From positions 372,001 to 436,000 of the forward strand of contig CAVSME010000009.1 in assembly GCA_963728985.1 (NCBI GenBank): a stretch of DNA of 64,000 nt, given 5' to 3'. Below the pieces are notes generated by a model. It was given only the letters and a program-made list of their open reading frames with translations. It was not told where the DNA came from and did no database searches. The position numbers were made by a program, and so were the translations under genes. This document shows positions 35,987 to 43,962 of this stretch, in pieces; position 1 is the first letter of the stretch, and each line of letters begins with the position of its first letter. The stretch is from DASXAI01 sp963728985. Lineage in GTDB: Bacteria > Actinomycetota > Acidimicrobiia > Acidimicrobiales > Ilumatobacteraceae.

Positions 35987-37852
35987 CTAGTGCGCGGGCA
36001 CGCGGTCGAAGATGTAAGGCTCCAAGGTCGCTTGTGCCTTGCTGCGCCAGTCGTGCCAGCGGGGACCGCCGTAGTAGGCGAGGCTCCCGGGGGCTGCTTC
36101 ACCGTGCCCGTTGTAGTAGGAGAGGCAGTTGCGCAGCGGCGCAGTGACGAGGTCGACGGAGCGGCAGTGCTCGACGTACTCATCCTCGAAGCTCGTCTCG
36201 ACATCGACGACGTCGACCTCACGCTCCCGCATGGTGGTGAGCATCCAAGTGATGTAGTCGGCGTGGGCGTCGATGTTCTCGGTGAAGTTGAAGCTCCCAC
36301 CGCCGCCTTGCGGTCCGGTGACGATGAACAGGTTGGGGAAGCCGTCGGTGTGCACGCCCAAGAAGGTCTTGGTGCCTTCGGTCTGCCACTTCTCGCTGAG
36401 CGAGCGGCCGTCGCGTCCGATGATCATGTTGAACGTGGAGATCGCCATCCACTGGAACCCGGTGGCGTAGATCAGCACGTCCAGCGGGTACTCGGTGCCG
36501 TCGTGGACGACGCCACGCTCGTTGATCTCCTGCACGCCCATTGGTGCGGTGTCGACGAGCGTGACGTTCGCTCGGTTGAACGTCGGCAGGTACTCGTCGT
36601 GGAAGGTCGGGCGCTTGCAGAAGTACGGGTAGTACGGCTTCAGAGCGGCGGCGGTCTTGGGATCTTCCACGATGGCGTCGACCCGCTCTCGGATCTGTTC
36701 CATGATCCGGAAGTTCGACTCCAACTGCTTCTCCAACAACTCCTCGGGCGTCAGCTCGCGGTCGAAGACCTTGCGTTCACGGAAGTCCGCGACCTTGCCT
36801 GACAGGTAGTCGTCGTTCGCTTGGACAGCGGTGCGTCCATGCGAGATCTTCGAAAATCGGGCCCGGCGCGCCCGCGCCCACCCCGGCTCCGCCGACCAGG
36901 TCTCGATCTCCTCCGGCGTCGTGGCGCGCTGGTCGCGCACGTCGATCGTCGACGGGGTGCGCTGGAACACGTACAGGTGCTCCACGACCTTGGCCAGCTC
37001 AGGGATGACCTGGACTGCGGTGGCGCCGGTGCCGATGATGCCCACCGTCTTCCCGTTCAGGTCGATGTCGTAGTTCCAGCGGGACGTGTGGAACGACTCT
37101 CCCTCGTACTTGTCCATCCCGTCGATGCGGGCCAGCTTGGGTGTGGTGAGGATGCCGTTGGCGAGGATCACGAACCGGGCCTGCATGGCGTCGCCGCGAT
37201 CGGTGTGCACGGTCCAACGCCCGGTGTCGTCGTCCCACACCGTCTTGTCGACGGTGGTGTGGAACAAGCAGTGGTCGTAGAAGTCGAGCTTCTCCGCCAT
37301 CCTCTGGCAGTACTCGAAGATCTCGAACCCCGACGCGAACTTCATCGTCGGGATGTAGCCCATCTCCTCGAGGAGGGGGAGATAGCTGTAGGCCTCGACA
37401 TCGCAGGCGATGCCGGGGTAACGGTTCCAGTACCACGTGCCGCCGACGTCGCCGCCCTTCTCGCAGAACCGGACGTCGTCGAACCCGGATTGGCTCAACT
37501 TGTGCCACAACAGCAACCCCGCGAACCCGGCGCCGACCACCACGATGTCGCACTCGTCTGTCAGAGCGTCGCGCGGCACCGGCGGAGCCGAGTGGACGTC
37601 GTCGAGGTAACGGGAGAACTCGCCGTCCATCGGGATGTAGTCCGCCGCTCCCCTGCGCTGTTCCTTGTAGGCGAGGTACTTGGCTTGCTCCTCGGCGTTG
37701 AACACCGCCCCCGGCCGCTGGGGAGGGAGCGCCTTGAGCGCAGCGTCGTCGGTGATCGTGTAGCCGTGGCCACGGATCTTGTCGGAGGCCGCCTCGGCAC
37801 GGGTGTGGAACACCTTCCGTCCGGTCCGGGAGTCGACTTCGATTGACGACAC
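35987..37852 (-). CDS. Baeyer-Villiger-type flavin monooxygenase (long N-terminus)
   Basis: A 621-residue FAD/NADPH monooxygenase. After a roughly 90-residue N-terminal extension come IVVVGAGFAGLLLWHKL (FAD site), GGTWYWNRYPGIACDVE (the GGTWxWNRYPG block) and VGIIGTGATAVQVIPEL (NADPH site). The fingerprint reads YEGESFHTSRWNY, a variant of FxGxxxHxxxWP in which the final proline is replaced. Family members insert oxygen next to a carbonyl or hydroxylate steroids. The extension recalls the long-form ketone and steroid monooxygenases of Rhodococcus. Probably in one operon with the SDR downstream. Confidence 0.85.
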   Translation of the reverse strand: MSSIEVDSRTGRKVFHTRAEAASDKIRGHGYTITDDAALKALPPQRPGAVFNAEEQAKYLAYKEQRRGAADYIPMDGEFSRYLDDVHSAPPVPRDALTDECDIVVVGAGFAGLLLWHKLSQSGFDDVRFCEKGGDVGGTWYWNRYPGIACDVEAYSYLPLLEEMGYIPTMKFASGFEIFEYCQRMAEKLDFYDHCLFHTTVDKTVWDDDTGRWTVHTDRGDAMQARFVILANGILTTPKLARIDGMDKYEGESFHTSRWNYDIDLNGKTVGIIGTGATAVQVIPELAKVVEHLYVFQRTPSTIDVRDQRATTPEEIETWSAEPGWARARRARFSKISHGRTAVQANDDYLSGKVADFRERKVFDRELTPEELLEKQLESNFRIMEQIRERVDAIVEDPKTAAALKPYYPYFCKRPTFHDEYLPTFNRANVTLVDTAPMGVQEINERGVVHDGTEYPLDVLIYATGFQWMAISTFNMIIGRDGRSLSEKWQTEGTKTFLGVHTDGFPNLFIVTGPQGGGGSFNFTENIDAHADYITWMLTTMREREVDVVDVETSFEDEYVEHCRSVDLVTAPLRNCLSYYNGHGEAAPGSLAYYGGPRWHDWRSKAQATLEPYIFDRVPAH

Positions 37853-37971
37853 GGGAGCCCCCTCTACGTGCCAACGGCTTGCCTGGCGCCAAACCTAATC
37901 GGGGCACCGATCAAGGGCCCACTCGAACGTCCGTCTAGCTTCGATCGCCGCTGGGGAGCGAGGAGGCGAGG

Positions 37972-39177
37972 GTGAGCGAATCAGACAGCGGGCCGTTGTC
38001 GGGCATCCGCGTGGTCGAACTCGGGCTGTGGCTGGCCGGACCGGCATGTGGAGCAATCCTGGCCGACTGGGGAGCCGACGTCGTGAAGGTCGAGCCGCTT
38101 GCCGGCGACCCTTTTCGGGGGCTGGCGTGGGCCTACGGCGGTCACATGAACCCACCGTTCGAGCTGGACAACCGGGGCAAGCGGTCCGTGTCGGTGGACC
38201 TGCGCACGATCGAGGGACGCGATCTGGTGTGGGCCCTGCTCGAAGAGGCCGACGTGTTCGTCAGCAACTACCGCACCGCCGGGCTCGAACGGCTCGGCTT
38301 CGATTGGTCGTCGGTGCACGCCCGCAACCCGGCCCTCGTCTACGGGAGCATCACCGGGTACGGCCTCGCCGGACCTGACCGAGACCGCGCCTCCTACGAC
38401 ATGGGCGCCTACTGGGGTCGCGCCGGCGTCGCCGCCGCGCTCACCGTCGCCGGACAGGACCTGCCCTACCAGCGCGGCGGGTTCGGTGACCACATGACCG
38501 GTCTGGCGCTGGCAGGAGGGATCGCGGCGGCGCTGTTCGGCCGCCAGTCCTCGGGTGAGGGTCGCTTGGTGGCGACGTCGTTGCTGCGAGCCGGGATGTA
38601 CCAGATCGGCGCCGATCTCAACACGAGTCTGCGCGCCGGTCTCCCCACCGTCGCGGCATCGATCCGATCCGTTCCCAACCCGCTCCTCACCGGCTACCGC
38701 TGTGCCGATGGCGAATGGATCTGGCTGCTGTGCCTCGAAGGTGACCGGCACTGGCCCAACGTCGCCGCCGCCCTCGAGCTCGACGAGCTGCTCGACGACC
38801 CACGCTTTGCGACGATGGAGGGCCGCCGTGACCACGCCACCGACGTCAGCGCCACCCTGCAGGGTCGATTCGATCAGTACTCGCGTGACGAGTGGTCGAC
38901 GCGCCTCGACGCCGCCGGCGTGTGGTGGGCGAAGGTGCAACACGTCCACGAACTGATCGACGACGAGCAGGCCCACGCCGCCGGCGGGTTCGTCGACGTG
39001 GCGCTGTCCGACGGCACCACCGCAATGATGGTCGCCACGCCAGTCGACTTCTCGGGCCGCTCCCGCTACGGCGACCTCGCCACCCCCGAGCTCGGTCAAG
39101 ACACCGAAGCGGTGCTCCTCGAGCTCGGCTGGGACTGGGACCGCATCGCTGGCCTCAAGGAAGCGGGTGTTATCTAG
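37972..39177 (+). CDS. CaiB/BaiF CoA-transferase family protein lacking the usual Asp
   Basis: A 401-residue family III CoA-transferase. GIRVVELGLWLAGPACGAILADWGADVVKVE is the N-terminal signature (in two parts), with NRGKRSVSVDLRT, and the C-terminal part follows the family. At the position where the catalytic aspartate normally sits (GQxVDxSLL) the sequence is GEGRLVATSLLRAGMY, with alanine in place of aspartate; a similar TSLLR subgroup exists in mycobacteria. It may use another nucleophile or act as a racemase-like or CoA-binding protein. GTG start with GAGGAGG upstream. Confidence 0.82.
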   Translation: MSESDSGPLSGIRVVELGLWLAGPACGAILADWGADVVKVEPLAGDPFRGLAWAYGGHMNPPFELDNRGKRSVSVDLRTIEGRDLVWALLEEADVFVSNYRTAGLERLGFDWSSVHARNPALVYGSITGYGLAGPDRDRASYDMGAYWGRAGVAAALTVAGQDLPYQRGGFGDHMTGLALAGGIAAALFGRQSSGEGRLVATSLLRAGMYQIGADLNTSLRAGLPTVAASIRSVPNPLLTGYRCADGEWIWLLCLEGDRHWPNVAAALELDELLDDPRFATMEGRRDHATDVSATLQGRFDQYSRDEWSTRLDAAGVWWAKVQHVHELIDDEQAHAAGGFVDVALSDGTTAMMVATPVDFSGRSRYGDLATPELGQDTEAVLLELGWDWDRIAGLKEAGVI

Positions 39178-39249
39178 GGGCAAGTACCGAGTGGCGGATG
39201 GTGCTGCCTCGGGGCAACATCGCGTCGGCCGACTGGGTAGGAGGGAGCC

Positions 39250-39399
39250 GTGGGCGGGGTGAGTGCGTATTGGGCGGCGATGAACCGCAACAAGCGCGCC
39301 ATCGGCCCCAGGCGGGCCGAGCAGCAGGAAGCGGTGGCGAGCGCGCTGGGTCTGTCCCCGCAGGCGCCACCGTTCGCCGCCGTCACCGAGATTCCGTGA
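39250..39399 (+). CDS. Small ORF of 49 codons, possible CoA-transferase fragment
   Basis: GTG at 39250 is preceded by AGGAGGGAGCC, a good ribosome-binding site. The start of the peptide (VSAYWAAMNRNKRAIGPRRA) recalls the NRxKR block of CaiB-type CoA transferases, the family of the upstream gene; the rest shows no similarity that I recognise. The 3' end overlaps the convergent gene by 17 bp. It is either a tiny genuine gene or a remnant of a second CoA transferase. Confidence 0.3.
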   Translation: MGGVSAYWAAMNRNKRAIGPRRAEQQEAVASALGLSPQAPPFAAVTEIP

Positions 39400-40495
39400 C
39401 GACCGCTGTCATCGGACGAGCGGGAACGTCGCAAGCCTGGTCGAGCTCGATCTCGACGGTGACGGCCCGGTTCCGGTGCGGGCCCGCGCACCAGGACGGG
39501 AACGCAGCCGAGTAGAGCCCGCCTCCGCCGGCGACGAACACGAGGATGTCGTCGGGCGATGTGAAACACGGATGTCGGCGCTGCGGGTCGGCCGACGCGC
39601 CACCACCGGCCGCGGACTCCGCTCGGGTAGCGGCCGTGTTGACGGCTCGCTCGCACATGGCCTCGGCGATCGATTGGCGCGTGTGGCCCGCGGCGGCGAG
39701 GGCGCTGGCATGGTCGGGGTTCAGCGCGAGAGCGGCCTGGCCCCCGCCGAACGCGCCGTTGTTGGTGCCGAGATTGGCAAACGCGCCGGCCAGCGAGTTG
39801 AGCAAGCGGTCAGCCGACGTCGGGTCGTCCGCGTCGGTCACCCCGATCACCGAGTGCGGCGCGTCGGTGCCCAGCACGGTGACGGTTGACTGCTCGGCGT
39901 TGTAGCCGCGGCTCGTGTGCAGTGGCGGGAACGGGCTCTCCTCCTCGTCTTCGGCGAGGCAGAACGTGAACTTGCCGGGATGGCCGAGGAGCGCCATGTC
40001 GGAGGTACCGCTCCGACCGCCGCCGATGTTGATCATGGCCAAGCGAAGGGCCCGCCCGATCGAGGCGTTGGCGCGATGGCCGGGACCCAGCGCTCCGAAC
40101 CCGCCGTGGACGCCACCGCAGGCCTGTCGAGCCGGCCCGTTGACGATGACCAGCGGGCTGATGGCATGGGTGGTCGCCTGCACCTCCGTCAGGTCGAACA
40201 CCGGATCCATCACGGCTCGGGCGGCGGCGACGACGGCGGGGACGTGGTCCGGAGTGCAGCCGGCCATCACCGCCGCGATAGCAAGCTTCTCGACCGTGCA
40301 GACCCCCAGGTTCGGACCCATCTCGCCGAGCACAAGGTCACCGTCGAGACCGGTTGCCAGCACCATCCGCTCGACGCGTTCGGGGGTAGGAACGACGACG
40401 GGAAGCCCGTCGGTACAGCCGCTGCGGTGCAGCTCCTCGAGCGCGTCGGCCTCGTCGACCGCGACGAGCCGGCCGGCGGTCGCCGTCACCGTCAC
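39383..40495 (-). CDS. Conserved protein partner of the UGSC selenoprotein
   Basis: A 370-residue protein I cannot assign to a characterised enzyme. It is soluble by composition and has several conserved-looking blocks: HRSGCTDGLPVVVPTPERV near the N-terminus, VCTVEKLAIAAVMAGCTPDHVP, QACGGVHGGFGALGPGHRAN (about 120-140), and SGTSDMALLGHPGKFTFC. The Cys and His content around these blocks suggests a redox or metal site. Its start overlaps the selenoprotein stop by four bases (ATGA), so the two are translationally coupled and probably act together. Upstream in the same operon is a Baeyer-Villiger monooxygenase. Confidence 0.6.
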   Translation of the reverse strand: MTVTATAGRLVAVDEADALEELHRSGCTDGLPVVVPTPERVERMVLATGLDGDLVLGEMGPNLGVCTVEKLAIAAVMAGCTPDHVPAVVAAARAVMDPVFDLTEVQATTHAISPLVIVNGPARQACGGVHGGFGALGPGHRANASIGRALRLAMINIGGGRSGTSDMALLGHPGKFTFCLAEDEEESPFPPLHTSRGYNAEQSTVTVLGTDAPHSVIGVTDADDPTSADRLLNSLAGAFANLGTNNGAFGGGQAALALNPDHASALAAAGHTRQSIAEAMCERAVNTAATRAESAAGGGASADPQRRHPCFTSPDDILVFVAGGGGLYSAAFPSWCAGPHRNRAVTVEIELDQACDVPARPMTAVVTESR

Positions 40496-41034
40496 GGCCG
40501 CCCTCCCCCGCTCAGCGACGCGATGATGTCCGGCGCGATGTGCGACGCGACCTTCCGCATGTTCTCGTGGCCCGACCCGGCGACCGGGTGCGGAAGGCGC
40601 GTCCTCGGGACGTCGGGCATCCCGACCGACCGGGCAACGAAGTCACCCTGGGCCCAGAACTTCTCCGTTACCAGGGCGACCGCAGGGACGCCCCGGCGGG
40701 CCAGCTTCACGCCGTCACGCACGGTGCCGGTGGTGCAGCTCCCTCAATGACCGTATGCGGCGACCACCGCCCGGCACTCGCCGACGATGGTGTCGAGCAT
40801 CTGGTCGGACACCACCGATGACGCATCGCCCTTGTTGTAGTGGCGGAAGCGGGCCTCCGGGAGGCGTTCTCTCAGTGCCTCCTCGACGTGCTCGAGGAAC
40901 GCAACCGAGTCGGGGAAGCCATTCGCCAGGAGACCGATGTCGAAAGGTCCGTCGAGGTCGGCCGACAGCGCGTACGGCTCCACGGGCATGCCCGGCTCCG
41001 CCCGTGGATCGAGGTACTCGATCATCGTGCCCAC
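40492..41034 (-). CDS. UGSC-family selenoprotein with in-frame TGA (Sec97)
   Basis: A 180-residue protein if the TGA at 40746-40744 is read as selenocysteine. The 96 codons before it end VVAAYGH, and the codons after read Gly-Ser-Cys, producing the U-G-S-C motif that names a known (seleno)protein family; translation then continues CTTGTVRDGVKLARRG to a natural stop at 40492. Both halves share one frame, codon use looks coding throughout, and neither half alone is a recognised protein. The Sec/Cys pair suggests a thiol-selenol redox centre. Its start is 3 bp after the monooxygenase stop, and its stop overlaps the next gene by four bases. An alternative is a pseudogene or sequencing error, which I consider unlikely because the TGA falls exactly on the motif. 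Confidence 0.85.
40718..40746 (-). promoter_or_regulatory. Possible bacterial SECIS hairpin after the Sec codon
   Basis: Starting six bases after the TGA, the mRNA can form a 5-bp stem UGCAC/GUGCG (40737-40733 with 40722-40718) closing a ten-base loop CACCGGCACC. Bacterial SECIS elements lie directly downstream of the UGA and recruit SelB. The stem is short and I could not compute its stability. Confidence 0.3.
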
Positions 41035-41037
41035 CCC

Positions 41038-42681
41038 TCAGGCTCGGACCGGGGTGTCGAACACGATGCCGGGGTAGCCCTGTTCGTCCATGCCGTCCAT
41101 GCGCTCTCGGAACTTGCCGAGGCTGCCGGCGTACGCCAGGTACTCATGTGCTTTGCCGGGGATGTTGGTCCCGCGGAACCACGAGTTCTCGGCCATGAGG
41201 GCGATCGTGGCGGCGTTGTGCACCTCGTCGGTCCACGCCTCGCACGCCTCGCGGTCGGGCGCGACGTAGGTGTCGCCGTTGGCGCGCGCGTAGCACAGGA
41301 CGCCGGTGATGTACTTGACCATGATCTCCGTGGCTCGGGGGAAGTTCCCGGCGATCAGGTGGGGGCCGCCGGCCATGAAGAAGTTCGGGAACTCGGGCAC
41401 CATGGCACCGAGGTACGTAATGACGCCGCTCGCCCATTGGTCGCGCAGCACCCGGCCGCCCTCACCGACCACGTCCATCCGGGTCAGCGCGCCGGTGAAA
41501 CCGTCGAACCCGGTGGCCCACACAATGATGTCGAAGGCCCGCTCGCCGTCGCTGGTCTCGATGCCCGCCTCGGTGATGGTGGTGATCGGGGTCTCGTTGA
41601 GATCGACCAGGTGCACATTGGGCCGGTTGTAGGCCTCGTAGTAGAAGGTCTCCATCGGCGGCCGCCGCATGCCGAAGCCGTGGTCGGTCGGGATCAACTT
41701 CTCGGCGATCGCCGGGTCGTCCACCCGCTCGCGGATCTTCTCGGCGATGAACTCCGAGAACTCGGCGTTGGCCTCGCGGTTGGTCATCGTGTCCCGGTAG
41801 TTGCTGATGAGCTTGGCGAAGCCCTTCTGGTGGTAGAGCTGCTCGTACAGCGCCCAACGCTCTTCCTTCGAATCGTCGAAGGCGTGCTTCCGAGAAGCAC
41901 GGTGGACGAACCCAGCGAATGAGCGCATGCAGGAGTCGTAGATCTGGTCGTAGGTGGCTTTGATCTCGGCCTGCTCCTCATCGGTGATCTTCCCGTTGTT
42001 GAGTGGCGAGTTCCAGTTCGGGGTGCGCTGGTACACCACGAGTTCAGCGACCTCTTGGGCGACCTCGGGGATGAGCTGAACGGCGCTCGCGCCGGTACCG
42101 ATGACGGCCACCTTCTTGCCGGCGAAGTCGACTGGCTCCTTCGGCCACTGGCCCGTGTGGTACGCCTCGCCCCGGTACCGCTCCCGGCCGGGGATCAGGG
42201 GCCAGTACGGCACCGACAGCACGCCGGTGGCTGACACCACGAATCGGGAACGCAGCTGCGTCCCGTCCTCGGCGGTGAGTGCCCAGGTGGCAGTCGGCTC
42301 GTCGAACGTGGCCGACGCGATACGGGTACGGAACTGCATGAGGTCGCGCAGGCCGAGCTTGTCGACCACGAAGTTCAGGTACGCCTCGGTCTCGGCTTGA
42401 CCAGCGAAGTGCTCCGACCAGTCCCACTCGGCGAGCAGCTCGGGCGAGAAGAAGTACCCATAGGAGTAGCTCTCCGAATCGAAGCGGGCGCCCGGGTAGC
42501 GGTTCCAGTACCACGTTCCCCCGACGTTGGTGCCAGCCTCGACGAGACGCACGTCGAAACCGGCCTCACGCAGCAGATGCAGCAGATAGATGCCAGAGAC
42601 TCCTGCGCCGATGACGATGACCTCAGCATCGAGGGCCGCGTCCGACCCGGCGACCTGCGACACGCCCTGCTCGGTGGCCAT
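41038..42681 (-). CDS. Baeyer-Villiger-type flavin monooxygenase
   Basis: A 547-residue FAD/NADPH monooxygenase of the cyclohexanone/phenylacetone monooxygenase type. VIVIGAGVSGIYLLHLL (FAD), GGTWYWNRYPGARFDSE, YRGEAYHTGQWP (the BVMO fingerprint FxGxxxHxxxWP with Tyr for Phe) and VAVIGTGASAVQLIPEV (NADPH) are all seen. Expected to convert ketones to esters or lactones. Start at 42681 with GGAGGAGGG upstream. It heads an operon with the UGSC selenoprotein and its partner, suggesting that their substrate or redox partner is linked to ketone oxidation. Confidence 0.88.
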   Translation of the reverse strand: MATEQGVSQVAGSDAALDAEVIVIGAGVSGIYLLHLLREAGFDVRLVEAGTNVGGTWYWNRYPGARFDSESYSYGYFFSPELLAEWDWSEHFAGQAETEAYLNFVVDKLGLRDLMQFRTRIASATFDEPTATWALTAEDGTQLRSRFVVSATGVLSVPYWPLIPGRERYRGEAYHTGQWPKEPVDFAGKKVAVIGTGASAVQLIPEVAQEVAELVVYQRTPNWNSPLNNGKITDEEQAEIKATYDQIYDSCMRSFAGFVHRASRKHAFDDSKEERWALYEQLYHQKGFAKLISNYRDTMTNREANAEFSEFIAEKIRERVDDPAIAEKLIPTDHGFGMRRPPMETFYYEAYNRPNVHLVDLNETPITTITEAGIETSDGERAFDIIVWATGFDGFTGALTRMDVVGEGGRVLRDQWASGVITYLGAMVPEFPNFFMAGGPHLIAGNFPRATEIMVKYITGVLCYARANGDTYVAPDREACEAWTDEVHNAATIALMAENSWFRGTNIPGKAHEYLAYAGSLGKFRERMDGMDEQGYPGIVFDTPVRA

Positions 42682-42852
42682 GCTCGTCACCCTCCTCCAG
42701 TCCGGTCGGTCCCCAGCAGTCCGACCAGCACCACTGACGATACGCCCGTGCGACACCACCAGCCCAAGTGCCGCCGGGGCCGGCCTCAATCAGGCACGTC
42801 AGCAGGGACCGCTACGCTCGGCCCAACCTGCGCAGCAACAAGGGGGCACTCG

Positions 42853-43962
42853 ATGAGCACTGCTGCGATCTCGGCCGATAGCCACATCGTCGAACCGCCC
42901 GGCTGCTATGTCGATCACATCGACGCCAAGTGGCGCGACGTCGCCCCGCGGGTCGAGAAGAACGCCAAAGGCGTGGATGCATACGTGATCGACGGGTTGG
43001 TCAACCCGATCCCGATCGGACTGCTCGCGGCGGCCGGCATACCGTCGTCCGAGCTCATCGCGGCGCGGCGGCACAGCTTCGACGAGATCAATCCGGCGGC
43101 GTTCGACCCGGACGCTCGCGTGGCCATCCAGGACGAGGAGAACATCGGCGGCGAGTTGATCTACGCGTCGATCGGCATGGTGCTCTGCGCCCACCCCGAC
43201 TTCTCGTACAAGACAGCGTGCATGGCCGCGTACAACCGCTGGCTCGCCGGCTTCTGCGCCCGGCAGCCCACGCGGCTGTTCGGTCTGGCCCAGACTGCGG
43301 TCGAGTCGGTCGATCAGACGATCAAGGACATGGAGATCGCCGAGTCCTTGGGGCTCGTCGGCATGATGATGACAGGCACGCCCCAGCACGAGGACTACGA
43401 CCATCCCGACTACGACCCTGTTTGGCAGGCCGCCGTGGAGTTGGACCTGCCCCTGTGCTTTCACATCCTGACGTCGAAGGACTACGACGTGGCGGCCACG
43501 TTCAGTCCACCGCGTGGCCACCGGGCGAACGGCTTCATGAACATCATCCGCGGTGTGCAGGACATCCTCGGCGTGTTCGTGTTCGGCGGTGTGTTCGAGC
43601 GGTTCCCGCAACTCAAGCTCGTCGTCGCCGAGGGCGATGCGGGCTGGGTGCCACACTGGTGTTACCGGGCCGACCACGTGGCCGAGCGGATGGCGGTCGG
43701 CCTCGATCAGCTGTCCAGGACTCCGAGCGAGTACGTGCACGAGCACGTCCGCTTCACCTTCCAGGACGACAAGACGGCATACCGGGATCCGGAGATGGTC
43801 GACAGTGGCTGTCTGATGTGGGCGAGCGACTTCCCCCACACGGATTCGACCTATCCCCATTCGCAGCAGACCATCAGCAGCCAGACGGCGCATCTGACCG
43901 ATGCCCAGCGGACGAAGATCATCCGCGACAACGTGGTGCACACGTTCAATCTGGTCGTCTGA
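42853..43962 (+). CDS. Amidohydrolase-2 (ACMS decarboxylase-like) metal-dependent hydrolase
   Basis: A 369-residue member of the amidohydrolase-2 family. The N-terminus AAISADSHIVEPPGCYVDH carries a DxHxxE-type metal site; PLCFHILTSKDYD gives another histidine, and MWASDFPHTDSTYPHS the conserved aspartate. The family covers decarboxylases and hydrolases in aromatic and steroid degradation. ATG at 42853 has AAGGGGG upstream. The stop is immediately followed by the ATG of the fused CoA transferase (no gap), so they form one transcription unit. Confidence 0.82.
   Translation: MSTAAISADSHIVEPPGCYVDHIDAKWRDVAPRVEKNAKGVDAYVIDGLVNPIPIGLLAAAGIPSSELIAARRHSFDEINPAAFDPDARVAIQDEENIGGELIYASIGMVLCAHPDFSYKTACMAAYNRWLAGFCARQPTRLFGLAQTAVESVDQTIKDMEIAESLGLVGMMMTGTPQHEDYDHPDYDPVWQAAVELDLPLCFHILTSKDYDVAATFSPPRGHRANGFMNIIRGVQDILGVFVFGGVFERFPQLKLVVAEGDAGWVPHWCYRADHVAERMAVGLDQLSRTPSEYVHEHVRFTFQDDKTAYRDPEMVDSGCLMWASDFPHTDSTYPHSQQTISSQTAHLTDAQRTKIIRDNVVHTFNLVV

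Noticed and set aside
40744..40746. TGA as an ordinary stop splitting two genes of 96 and 76 codons
   Set aside because: The downstream codons complete the U-G-S-C motif in the same frame, and the second part would lack a start near the motif.
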